A stretch of 64,000 bases of DNA from Topomyia yanbarensis (lineage: Eukaryota; Arthropoda; Insecta; Diptera; Culicidae): NCBI RefSeq assembly GCF_030247195.1, contig NC_080670.1:92670661-92734660 (forward strand), written 5' to 3'. Both the position numbers and the translations under genes were made by a program. The notes beneath the pieces are model-generated. The model had not been told where the DNA came from and made no database searches. It saw nothing but the letters and a program-made list of their open reading frames with translations. Within the stretch, counting starts at the first letter, position 1. Every line of letters begins with the position of its first letter. Positions 22,358-33,436 of the stretch are shown piece after piece.

Positions 22358-22592
22358 TATAACTTACGAATTCAACATCGAAAGGAAATACTTTTGGCTG
22401 TAGGTCTGTGGCTGTGAATCATTACGTAGATGTAGATAAATATCTCCACCAAATTCGATCCAACCTTCGCATTCTTCCTATGCGTACGGCGATTACCTGG
22501 GAATCCTTACCACCTGGAGCAATGCTTATGCATAGTAAAATATGCAGGATGTAGGTTGTATGTTACTATGTTTTAATTGCCGCAAGGTTCTA
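22358..22592. other. Unassigned spacer
   Basis: Non-coding. The phrase GGATGTAGGTTG at 22549 recurs just outside the right end of the adjacent hairpin (about 23045), which may be a target-related repeat. Confidence 0.3.
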
Positions 22593-23043
22593 CTGTATCG
22601 ATTTTGTTGGCTATTTTCGGCAAATTTGAGACTAAGAGAAACGAAAGCAATGAAATTGAAAGACGGATAGGTATTCTAGAGCGAATCAGTTATAAACTTA
22701 GAACGGAAAACTAGAACTCGGCAGGCTCATATGGGCATGATCGAAAGGAAATGTGCAGAATTTTTTGCCTTCTGCAGAGTAGGAGTGAGTGAGTGATGAT
22801 GAGTTACGTTCTATCATAGACCATGCGGTAGACTTGGGTGAAACGCCCAACTCCTACTCTGCAGAAGGCAAAAAATTCTGCACATTTCTTTTCGATCATG
22901 CCCATATGAGCCTGCCTAGTTCTAGTTTTCCGTTCTAAGTTTATAACTGATTCGCTCTAGAATACCTATCCGTCTTTCAATTTCATTGCTTTCGTTTCTC
23001 TTAGTCTCAAATTTGCCGAAAATAGCTAACAAAATCGATACAG
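22593..23043. repeat. Long hairpin: two 194-nt arms, 63-nt loop
   Basis: 22593-22786 is the reverse complement of 22850-23043. The arms are of equal length and I count only about three mismatches (for example near 22612, 22729 and 22749). The loop (22787-22849) contains GAGTGAGTGAGTGATGATGAG. No TIR superfamily signature or clear target duplication. It is either a young foldback element or a locus able to form a hairpin RNA. Confidence 0.85.
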
Positions 23044-23264
23044 CGGATGTAGGTTGGCAAATATTTCCGAAGTGATAAATTGTCCGGATAATGAATATAC
23101 ATCTATTCATAGATTTCGGACAACTAGATCTACGACGATAGTCACCGAAACAATTTGGCACGGAGCGTACGGAAATGTTCAGCCACTAGTTCTACGAGTT
23201 ATACATTAACGAAAAAACAAACAAAAAACTGCTCTTGTTGAGACAGACAGATGTATGTATGGGG

Positions 23265-23511
23265 CAGTGTTGCCATTTTGAAATCTGTATTATGAACGAA
23301 AAAATCTTTCACCACCTTTGATTATTAAAATGGAAAATTATCCATGAATGGCTGTGTGAAGTTTGTAAAAAAAATATGCACATATCAGGAAATTTTTAAA
23401 AAACCTCAAATCTTTCAAAAAATACTATTATCTGTGAATAGAAATCTATATCAAAAAATAATTAAATAAATCTGTGATATTACAGAAAAATCTGTGCATG
23501 TGGCAGCCCTG
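23265..23511. mobile_element. Short hAT-like MITE
   Basis: Ends CAGTGTTGCCA (left) and CAGGGCTGCCA (right, minus strand) resemble hAT tips. The 247-bp interior is AT-rich with repeated AAATCTGTG phrases. The flanks GTATGGGG and GTAGAAGG match at 5 of 8 positions, so an 8-bp target duplication is only weakly supported. Confidence 0.5.
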
Positions 23512-23575
23512 GTAGAAGGAATATGAAATTCTCTTTGCCGCTCACAGGTGAGAGGATATGGGTGTTGCAGCTCTT

Positions 23576-24209
23576 CCACATGAAATGTTGCGTTCGATGT
23601 TTTGTATCACAACAAAGCGAAAGTTTTCTCTTTCGCTCAAAGAAAATTTCTCGGCGGCCATGTTTACCTCAACAATTTGGTCATCGATGACCAATTGTTA
23701 AGCAATGTTGAATTTCGAAACACGCCTATTATGATTAAATGATTTAACTTAATTGACGAACATAGCAAGTTCTTCAAACTTCTACATATCGAATGGCGAA
23801 ATCTGTGAAACACTCAATCTTAGTATTGTTACACATTTGCATGTATGCTATATACTGCTTCAGAAAAAGTTTTGAAACGGAAATATTAAATCCCACATGA
23901 AATGTTGCGTTCGATGTTTTGTATCACAACAGAGCGAAAGTTTTCTCTTTCGCTCAAAGAAAATTTCTCGGCGGCCATGTTTAGCTCAACAATTTGGTCA
24001 TCGATGACCAATTGTTGAGCAATGTTGAATTTCGAAACACGCCTATTATGATTAAATGATTTAACTTTATTGACGACCATAGCAAGTTCTTCAAACTTCT
24101 ACATATCGAATGGCGAAATCTGTGAAACATTCAATCTTAGTATTGTTACATGTATGCATGTATGCTATATACTGCTTCAGAAAAAGTTTTGAAACGGAAA
24201 TATTTTCAA
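23576..24209. repeat. 317-bp direct tandem duplication
   Basis: CCACATGAAATGTTGCGTTCG at 23576 restarts at 23893 and continues to AACGGAAATATT in both units, with a few differences. Each unit includes the palindrome TTGGTCATCGATGACCAA and a CGAAAGTTTTCTCTTTCG hairpin. The frame at 23886-24080 lies across unit 2 and has no known domain. Confidence 0.85.
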
Positions 24210-24547
24210 AAATAGACTCAACAAAAATAATATATTCAGACAACTGTAAAAAAATCAATCGAATTTAATCAACCAAGCACTTCCACTTCCAGGGCTGCCG
24301 AGAGGGGGGGGGGACCGGGGTGTTTCCCCCCCGGGCCCGGAGTTTTGAAGGGGGCCCGGATTTTTAACAGAAACTAAAATTTTGACAAATACTTTTTCGA
24401 CAAAAATTTATTTGAGAATACAATTAAAAATTCAATATCTTGTGTATGAGGTAACTAGAATGGCGAAAATTCTAAACTACTGCATATTTGATATCAACTA
24501 TGTTTATATTAACGTAAATCTCGTATCGAAACAAGATCAGACTCGAG

Positions 24548-24716
24548 CAGGCATAGCGGAATATGTACATTGAATGTCATGTACGCAGCTCACCTGGGTT
24601 CGAATCCCAACCCCGCACACAGGAATAGAGATTTGTTATAGGAAAATTCCTAACCTGAATGAAGAAGCGAATGACTTTAAGGTTGAAATGTCTATAATCG
24701 AAACAAAAATATGATT
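24548..24716 (+). mobile_element. tRNA-derived SINE copy
   Basis: Contains a perfect pol III B box GGTTCGAATCC (about 24598) and an A-box-like TAGCGGAATAT (about 24552). The body CCCGCACACAGGAATAGAGA, then AAGCGAATGACTTTAAGGTT and TCTATAATCGAAAC, aligns with the complete SINE at 57782-57955. It resembles the Feilai-type SINEs of Aedes; that name is from memory of the family and not verified. Confidence 0.7.
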
Positions 24717-27349
24717 AGACTTGTAAGGGTTAAACAATTAAATGGTTTGATTAGAAGTCATGAGGTTGTCTTCAAATTTCGCCAATTTGAAACCGATTTT
24801 TTTTATTTATTGTATTTCCAATCTTCGAAAGCGCTGGATCAGTATCGAAAGTAATTATTGAAAGAAAAAAAACCCTGCTTAGGTTTGCCACACCGGCTTT
24901 TGAGGCAAATTCCGTGTCTTCGTTCAGATAAATCTGAATTCGCCCGGAAGAATACATTGGATTATTTTGCAATTTTGCGTTGCCCTTTTCTTTACCAGGA
25001 ATCTCCCAGCACCCAGCCCCCATAAACATTATCCTTGGGTTTCAGGCCCTATGTTCCTCACAAAGATTCTCGAAAGAAACTGAAGTGTGATTTCACCCCC
25101 CCGTGTTTGTTTACTGAGGAGCAGAGCAAAGCTCGCTCGGGATATCCTTCACAACGAGAGTGGTTGGTGCTTTTGGATTCCTTGTGAATATCCGAGAAAG
25201 CGAATCACTACATCCAACTAAATCAACAAAACTGTTAACAAATGCAAAAACATACAACTTAATGTGAACGTCACAGAAAGGTGGAGTGCTTTACCAAAAC
25301 ATTACACTCTACGGTGAATGTGAAGAAAATAAGATATTTTTCCTCGTAGTGCTACGAGCTACATAAGAAATAAAACAGTGTATATTTATTTGTTTTTAAG
25401 CGTTTTATACAATAAAAAGCAATGGAAGCGCTCCAAAATTCTGTCGAGTCGCATATCCATGTGTCTCTTGAAGTCTATCCCCTGCTCAATAAAATTCTGC
25501 TGGTCAAAGTACCACTAGAGGCGGTAACCCTACCACTATTTGAGAGCTCAATTGCTCAAATGAGTCATCAAAAACTCTTGATATACCAAAAGAATTCGAA
25601 ATTAATCCAAAAATTTAAATTTGAAATTTAATATATTTGGTTTGCCGTTCATTGATACAAAATCTAAAAAAATCATATTCAGATACGAGATGATACCGAA
25701 ACATTTTTGTAAAGGGGTCATACTCAAATAACGCAGCTTTTTCGGCGATTTTCGACTACCAATTCCCCCTAGCAAAGAGGCCAGGGATGGAAAAAATAAA
25801 TACGTTTTACAATTCTTTCAAATACGGCCTTTTGCCAACATTTTTATTATAACAGCAAATTGCGTACACAACAAGCCCCTTTCGTGACAAGTATAGTGTT
25901 AATAGTTTTGTTTTAAATTTTATATGTCATGGAGAATGAAGAGAAGATCTCTCAGCTCAGCCAACATTTTGATTCACTTTAATAAGTTGCAGTTTGATTA
26001 ACTGTACTCTTCAACGATATGAATTGATTATGTAAAATGCACAGATCTCTTCTATGTGAACAAAAGTGGAGGCCATATACGTACAACAAATCGGTAAAGC
26101 AGAACTATGTGATTTACGACGAATTTTGATCTCATCAGCAGCATTATACAATCATCTAGCTTATCATTTTGAGTTTATATATGATCAACTTTACAATCAC
26201 ACATGAAGGTTTATGCAGTTTAAGGTCCCCAATGTGGTAACAAGATGTATTTTTTATGAAAATAAAAAATCAGGATGAAATTTCCATAATTCTGTTATAA
26301 GACACAGTTACGCCCTCACTGGAAGATATGTTTTTCATGGGTGAGGTTGGAGTTACTGGAACATCAATTATTAAAATTACCTGCTACGATTTACTTCCAG
26401 TTTCGAACCTGAGATCTTCGTATTCCCAGCATAGCCGCTATGTACTCATCTATTTGTACACTGTCAAGCAACGATTATATTTGATCATTTTTATCGCTTT
26501 GTGATTACGATCTAAAAATACCATAATCCAACCTAAATATGGCACTCCAATGATACCTTCTATACCTGTCAAATCACAACCTACATTCTGTACTCAAGCC
26601 ATTGTTTTATTGCTCAAATATTGAACTGGACTGGCAGAGAATTTGCAAAGTGCTATAAGGAGGTGACTATTTTTTGAACGATTTTGCAATGTAATCCAAT
26701 TGCAAATTAATTTCTAAACAATGTTTCAAAATTGTCTTTATTATTCCGCATGTACAATTTTGTTTTAAGTTGTAGTGGACTAATAAATAACTTCAAGTCA
26801 ACATTGTATTTCGACCACAGATTTGCATTTTATGTGAACTTTTTACAACAAAACATAATTTTTGCTTGCACTATTTGTAATTTTGATTTAGTCTGCCATT
26901 ATTTGTAATTTATTATAAACTTTTATATACGATTGCTGGTTTGCTGGGAGTTCACAATCCTGCTGCTGCCAATAATTCTAAGAAGCAACTAAATTGCTAA
27001 ATTGTGTTTGATTGATTTCGAAGAGAAAATTTAACTCTGCTTCCAAACCAAACCAACTAGTTAGCAAGATTAGTTAACTAATGTAGCAAGTTAAATCCGC
27101 ATACAAAATCTTTTCGTTTTGGAGGAGTGAGCGTGAGATTTTGAACGTCGCTTCCTGAACGTAAAGATTTTATTTTTATTTTTGAACTATTTTCTAGGAA
27201 TCAGTTACAACATTCTTGTAAAATATTTTAAGGTGTGCTAACACACCAACACAAATAAAAGAATAATTCATGTTTTTTATAGGATTATGAATGTTTTCGA
27301 AACCAGCATAGCGTAAAATCCAACCAAAACCCTTATTTGAAATTTGATC
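24717..27349. other. Gene-poor AT-rich DNA
   Basis: No frame with recognisable motifs. The small frames (24772-25029 minus, 25422-25631 plus) show no domain. I see no clear terminal repeats. Confidence 0.4.
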
Positions 27350-28110
27350 CATGTTTCTCATATTTTTCCATTTTTTTATTCCTACGTGGATTTTTTTTAT
27401 TTTGTTAAAATTGTGGATTACATACAAGTTGTGGATTCTACAATTGTAAGATTCTGCCTTTTTTATCTGTTTGCACACTTTTATTTTATCCATTATTTTA
27501 CGTTCCTTGCTTTCGTCTTTTTCTATTGCTATCACTATCACTTACTTTAATTTAGTTTTTTCTCTGTTATTTAATTTTATTCGCAATTTTTCGAGAAAAT
27601 TCTGCTTTCTTCATTTTTTTCTTATTGTTTCATATTTTAATACCCTGCTTTTTTATTTGTTCCTTTTGTCATTCCATCTAATTTTAAGAATTTGTTTATT
27701 TACTACATTTATACTTGTCATAGCCTTTTTCTATTTCCTTTCTTTCATGTTTTTTTGCATTTCTAAAAGCAATTTTACTTATTCAAATTCATTCCAATTT
27801 GTCTTAATTAATCTTGTTTAATTTTTACCTTTCTCATTTTCTAGTTTTTAGTTTTCCGTTTATCGTAGTTTTATTTTTTCCAATTGTTCATTTAATATAA
27901 TTTTTTATACCTCTTTCTTAAGATTTAATTAATTCTTCTATGTTTTTCTAGTTTCCTGTTTTTCTTTGCCAATTTTTTATAGGTTTTGTTTTGGTTTTTC
28001 TCGATTAAACATTTTTTGACAATTGACATTTGTTTATGTGGTTGATTTGGTTGTTTTTAGCTTTTTTGTACATTCTTTTAATAATTAGTTTTCCTACTGT
28101 TTTTTATCTT
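27350..28110. other. T-rich, strand-asymmetric low-complexity stretch
   Basis: The plus strand is dominated by T (TTTTT, TTTCT, TTTAT phrases) for about 760 bp. This creates an artificial Phe/Leu/Ile-rich frame at 27471-27821 that mimics a membrane protein. Base skew rather than selection explains it, so I do not call a gene. Confidence 0.6.
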
Positions 28111-28425
28111 TTTTAATCTTGTCATTTCCCTACTTTTATAAATACTATTACAAAAATGGCGCTTTTCAAAATCACCAAAACTGTCGAAAAGGTAATAAAA
28201 ACTCCCAAAGTATAAAAACTCTACGTTTTTTTCCTTCATTGGAACTACAAACAACTAGAGCAACAAAATGGTACATAAATATAAAATTTCAGTATACTAT
28301 ACATAGTATCAGTGAACTCCAATGGATTTCAAACAATGACTTTTTTGTACTCAGGCAATACACAGTGGTGGGGGCCCGTACGTTGGACCCCCCGGGCCCG
28401 TATTTTCTCTCTGCGGCCCTGCACA

Positions 28426-28929
28426 CTTCACAAAAATCATTTCGCAGCGTATCATTACGCGCTTAGAAGAGCTACGGCCCATACTGAAATTAAACGAAAC
28501 ATATCGCAATCGATACCATTCAAGATGGGCCCATATTATTGGCTCGAATCAAAACTCATCGAAATGTCAATTGACGATAGGTTCATCCGGAGTGTTCATT
28601 TGTGTTTACATTTTGCTAGCGTTGCCAATTTTATTTTGTTTCCAGCACTCAATGTGGCTACGCCACATCGCTTTTGAGCATGCTGTCCGAATTCGCTACA
28701 GCTCAGTCGGACTTAAACTAGGGATAGCCCCTATGTTTGAGTGAGCCGGGCAAACGAGTGGATCACAGGTTCGTTTGCTTCCGAAGGCGGGTCGGTGACC
28801 ACCTCGCCCGGCGGATCCTCAGCGGCTTTGCGCCGCTTTGGTTCCTAGGCCTCGGTTATGCGGCTATGCCGCATCGTAATGGTACCCCTTAAACAGAGGT
28901 TCCGGAAGGGTATCGGATGGTTACCGGAA
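28426..28929. other. Cluster of short GC-rich stem-loops
   Basis: Within about 230 bp there are several perfect short hairpins: GTGGCTACGCCAC (28656), GCGGCTTTGCGCCGC (28823) and ATGCGGCTATGCCGCAT (28857), plus the split pair GTCCGA / TCGGAC (28685 / 28709). GC content is far above the surroundings. The hairpin at 28823 followed by CTAG about 10 nt later recalls a Helitron 3' end, but no partner 5' end was found. Confidence 0.45.
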
Positions 28930-29086
28930 CCCAGTAAAGTTCTACCGTAAATGAGCCGGAATTCTAGCTGGTTCTAATTCGTTTTGCGGCACCAGTAACA
29001 CAACCGATTCTAACTAGAATTAGTTGGTTCACTGCAGCCGGAATACGAATTAAAACCAGCCAGCATTCCGGCTGAGCTTAACTGGG
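28930..29086. mobile_element. 157-bp palindromic MITE (CCCAGTAAAG family)
   Basis: Inverted ends CCCAGTAAAGTT and CCCAGTTAAGCTC, with inner inverted blocks GAGCCGGAAT, GCTGGTT and TTAATTC. A second, partial member with CAGCATTCCGGCTGAAGTTT and ACTGGG lies at about 39873-39925. No transposase and no confident target duplication. Confidence 0.65.
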
Positions 29087-31061
29087 AAGTTTCCTAAAAT
29101 TTAATCTGGGAAATAAAAATTTTCTGGTAACGCTCCAGCACCCCGTTGAATTCTAACGATTTCACCACCTGGGCGCCAGTTTGACGATATGAAATAAACT
29201 TTGTTTACTTTCTACAAGTTTTGATTTGAGCCAACAACATCTGTTCGCAACACGCTCGAAGAAGCACGGGCTGCACAACAAGCGTGATAGGCGCGGTGCT
29301 CGTTGCGCGTCAATAGAAAAACGCGAAGAACTCTTGTCCTGTTGGAAGTTTTCATGTTTTTATTTTTGCAAATGATTTATTATGAAATATAATATAAGGC
29401 CGAAATAACATTGAAAATCCATTGAGAAGTCACAGTTATTTCAATTTATTTTTAAAAATTGTTTATAACTTTTGCAGTAAACTTTTTTTTGTCATACAAA
29501 ATTTCAATTTGGAAGAATAACTCATCACTTTTAACTGATGAAAAATAAGCAAAATCGATGCAACCAATCATGAGAAATTAAATAAAATCCAAACTCATGT
29601 TAAAAAAGTAAATAGCCATTGCTCTGAAAATAATTCGAATTTCGAAAAATTGTTCAAATTGTTTTTTTATTTACCGTTGTGAGCCCATAAAAAAATTTAC
29701 AGAAAAGGCTTGGCCAAGAAAAATTGTTTGCACACTTGGCAGATTTTGACTCAGTTGTATTTCATGATTGTGTATTTCAGCAATTAGAACGTCAACTTTC
29801 CGCACGTGCAGGTATAGCAACATTACCTCTACAATTGTCTCGGGGGAGGAAATGTACCATAAAAATTTAAAAACTACTTTCTTACAACATTATCTCATCA
29901 GTTCGTGGGGTATAGAATTATTATAATTGAATTTGTGCTTGAGTGAGGAAAATAATAAATATCAATTGTAACTAGATATCTCTCTCGTTAAATCATCCAA
30001 CACCGTAGGACACGTGCTGTACACGTGGCAACACTCAAGAGATTCATCGTATGCTAATAACAAAGGTTACTCTTGGGTTTTCAGTTCCGCTTCTGTCGAA
30101 CAAGTGTGTATCGATCCTAAAATAAAACATAAAAAAAATTCACGATGCTCGCAAATGATTGGGTAAACCAAACGGGGCTTTATCGGAGGAAATGAAGTGG
30201 GAATGAGTCCAACCACTTTTTGCGCTTGAGTTTTGCCACTTATTTTAGGGGACGAATGGGAATAAAACAAAACAGTTTAACTAGCAATTTTCTTGTTTGA
30301 CGCTAGGAAACCACCGAAATTTATGTTTATTTCAGTTTCCGATAGCCGTAGCATTTCAGCTCTCGCCAGAATTAAACCGTGCAGGCACATAATTCCGCGC
30401 ATCTAAGGCATAAGTGAACTAAAATTCGTTATGAAAAATCAATCAAAATTGATAGTTATGCAATTGGTCCCACTGACTAGCAGTTTTATCATGTTTCTAT
30501 GGAAAATTATAATAATAGGAGAATTTAAATAGAATTATACAAAAATTGCAAAAATGATAGATGTGTTGTTTTACCAAATTCAAAGCCTCATATATTGCGC
30601 TGATTGAAATTCCGCACATTGGTGCTTCAAATTCCGCGCAGCGCATTATTTAGTAGAAATACAACTCATCTACATTCATTGAATTTTTTATGAACGTATC
30701 TTTGAAGAAATTACTATCTGAAATTAAATTTTGACTCAATTTCAGGAAATTGTTTGAATAAGGTAAATTTAGCTATCCACGGTGAAGGTCATTTCCATTT
30801 AACCACGGTAAAGTACCTATCCTTTTGGTTGGTTTTGCTATATGTAGGCATTGTGGATTAATTTATTACATTCACATCATTAATTTTAGATTGGGTTGGT
30901 TTTTACACTGCAGTTCCATTTCTTTCTGTTTTGTTTATCTCTCCACGTATTGAAATGTTGCTTTCAAATCGTAGATTAGTAGATACTGGACGGATTACTG
31001 TCTCATCTATATTGTTAATTCTAGAAGGCTCAGAAATTGCTTCCATTAACCATCGGAATCA
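29087..31061. other. Gene-poor AT-rich DNA
   Basis: No coding sequence recognised. Phrases with ATTCCGCGC near 30389 and 30644 suggest remnants of another MITE. Otherwise featureless to my eye. Confidence 0.35.
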
Positions 31062-31163
31062 GGAGTTTTGGAAGATTCGAGCTAAACCAAAGACATAAAA
31101 GAGTACGTGATAGGTACACGCACTATTTTAGCTCTTTGGTTTAGATCGAATCTTCCAAAACTC
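31062..31163. repeat. Short imperfect hairpin
   Basis: GGAGTTTTGGAAGATTCGA at 31062 pairs with TCGAATCTTCCAAAACTC near 31146-31163, and GCTAAACCAAAG pairs with CTTTGGTTTAG. The loop is about 30 nt. Probably a small foldback MITE. Confidence 0.6.
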
Positions 31164-31214
31164 TAGCTAGATGTTTGAAGACTGGTTTGGTACTATTCCA
31201 GATATATTTTAATG

Positions 31215-32207
31215 TAGGGGAACATGGGGAGACTTGACCAGGTTTTCAGCTAAAACTGCATAAATCTCTATAAAAGCCTTCAATCCCCCAAAAATCATCC
31301 AGATATAATGCGAAAAGTTATTGCGCGTCTTCATAATTTTTTGCAGAATTTTTAATTTAATTTTTGAAAAGTTACAAAAGTTTTTCTGTGATCGTTTTTT
31401 CTGGTCAAGTCTCCCCATTGCAGGGAGACTTGACCAAGGCGTGGGGAGACTTGACCAAGAGAATTTTGAAAAATCATAACAAAAAATAATGACATAAAAC
31501 ATACTGTACTTATTTTTTCCCTATTGTCGAGATCCTTAGGTAGCAGTAAAAAATATAAAAGAGTTGCATTTGATAAATTTTGATTTTTTAAAATTCATTT
31601 CTTTTTAAAGATTAACTGTACTGCTTTCATTACATGTTCACACGTCACGAAATCAGTCCCACTATTGCTAACTTTGCTTACAAATTTTAAAATATAAAGA
31701 CTTATGTTTGGGGTGGGATTTTTTTATGGCGTGATTAACATTAACAGTAGGTACCAATACATAATAAATATTAGGAATTTTGTATTTTTCTTCAGCTGAT
31801 CGCCACTTGGTCAAGTCTCCCCATAAAATCTTGGTCAAGTCTCCCCAACATTAGTTATTGCGTTCAATTTCATGCGAATTCTAGTAATAACTATTCCAAT
31901 GTTCCAGTTTATGTAAAATCATTTCACTGCTTCACAAGGATTAAGATGGTATATTAGTCCTTTAATAGTAATTAGTAGTCGAGTAGATATGTCCATACAA
32001 AGTTTGATAAAAAATTACATCATTTAATGCAAATTTATTAATCACGTAATATTTTCTGCAAGGAAAGGATTTTTTACTCCAAACTTTCAAAATTACCTTA
32101 AGGGATCGAAACAAGTATAAAAATATTTTTGAAAAAAAATTAAGAATCGAATAGGAGACGCCATACCCGAAAATAGAATTTTGCGCTTGGTCAAGTCTCC
32201 CCATGTT
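31215..32207. mobile_element. Element carrying multiple GGGGAGACTTGACCA motifs
   Basis: The left end AACATGGGGAGACTTGACCA and the right end TTGGTCAAGTCTCCCCATGTT are inverted copies. Four further copies lie inside in both orientations: 31411-31426 and 31442-31458, and 31808-31823 and 31832-31848. The layout matches the TA-flanked elements at 4216 and 21415, so a pogo-type MITE is likely, but no TA pair could be fixed at the tips because the right flank is a (GTAT)n run. Confidence 0.65.
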
Positions 32208-32242
32208 TGTATGTATGTATGTATGTATGTATGTATGTATGT
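32205..32242. repeat. (GTAT)n microsatellite
   Basis: About nine GTAT/ATGT units directly abutting the right tip of the preceding element. Frames read it as MYVCMYV-type peptide; not coding. Confidence 0.9.
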
Positions 32243-32671
32243 TGATAGCCACCATCCTAGCTTGAGTTTTGCTCTGCATGCGGCTCCACTTAACAGTACG
32301 CTCAAATTTCGTTACCATTCTGCATTCAGCATACCGCTGTATAAAGGGGCAAAAGGGGTGGCGGACCTGTAGGCAATTTCACCTACTCAGTATCCGCAAG
32401 AATGAAAGAGTCTCCTTCCAACAATATGATCCAACAGATTGAATAGCGAATTTAGCGATACTTGTCAAGATTTCCACAAGATGATTTGTTTAAAGAATAG
32501 CGCGTCAAATTGTTTACAACTGTTGGAGAGAAATTTATCTGTCGCGAACAACGAACACTTTTTTCCTTGACTCCGATTGGCCTTCCACTTCATTGCCCAG
32601 ATGTAACTTCAATGATGCTCTGATGCACCCTCCTCACCCCGTAAATAAATTATATGCATATAATGTCAATC
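32243..32671. other. Unassigned spacer
   Basis: Mixed-composition DNA without recognised motifs or frames. Confidence 0.3.
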
Positions 32672-32950
32672 AATATAATATAATATAATATAATATAATA
32701 TAATATAATATAATATAATATAATATAATATAATATAATATAATATAATATAATATAATATAATATAATATAATATAATATAATATAATATAATATAATA
32801 TAATATTATATTATATTATATTATATTATATTATATTATATTATATTATATTATATTATATTATATTATATTATATTATATTATATTATATTATATTATA
32901 TTATATTATATTATATTATATTATATTATATTATATTATATTATATTATA
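32672..32950. repeat. Pentanucleotide microsatellite that switches to its reverse complement
   Basis: From 32672 the repeat is (ATATA-phase) TAATA, uninterrupted to 32805. From 32806 it is TTATA to 32950, exactly the reverse complement. The result is a perfect inverted repeat with arms of at least 134 nt and no loop, centred between 32805 and 32806. Confidence 0.95.
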
Positions 32951-33049
32951 ATATAATGTAATATATCATACTTTAATACAATACATTATAATATAAGATT
33001 AGATAATATAATACAATAACACTATTTTATCGTACAATACAACACAATA

Positions 33050-33436
33050 CAGTGAAGACCCGATTTTGCCAACCAACGATTTTGTGAGCTTTTTGACCCG
33101 ATTTTGACAGCATTATATGAAAATTGATACTTAGTAGTTTGATGGTCTCTAGCAGACAAACCAAGTAGAATACGAGTAAATCATTTTTTGAGCATATTTT
33201 TCTTATCTTAGAGATCCGAAATGTGCAAATATAATATTTTTTAATTTTCTTTTTAATTTTGCGCTGTCATATACCCTTGAGGGAGATTTGAACTAAATAA
33301 TCAGAAAGGGTTATGAGGATTTTTCTAGGAACTGAGGAAGAATATTATAAAAGCCTCTGATTATTAAAAAGAAAGAAAAAATATATGTCCCGATTTTCCC
33401 ACACTACTGGACTGATAAAAACGGGTCTCACCTGTG
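33050..33436. mobile_element. ACAGTGAAGACCCG / ACAGGTGAGACCCG MITE
   Basis: Inverted ends ACAGTGAAGACCCGATTTT and ACAGGTGAGACCCGTTTTTA (minus strand). The interior matches the reverse complement of the copy at 10229-10560. Short and non-coding. The name of the family is unknown to me. Confidence 0.7.

Larger units (their letters stand above)
24291..28425. mobile_element. Possible degenerate hAT-like element
   Basis: The left tip CAGGGCTGCCGAGAGG and the right tip CAGGGCCGCAGAGAG (minus strand) are similar, and both are followed by G/C-rich GGGCCCGG strings. The flanks TCCACTTC and CACACTTC agree at 6 of 8. No transposase is seen. The two ends could also be separate elements of one family: a third such tip occurs alone at 55487. 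Confidence 0.35.

Noticed and set aside
27471..27821. 116-residue hydrophobic frame resembling a membrane protein
   Set aside because: Lies in strongly T-skewed low-complexity DNA, which gives Phe/Leu/Ile-rich peptides by composition alone.
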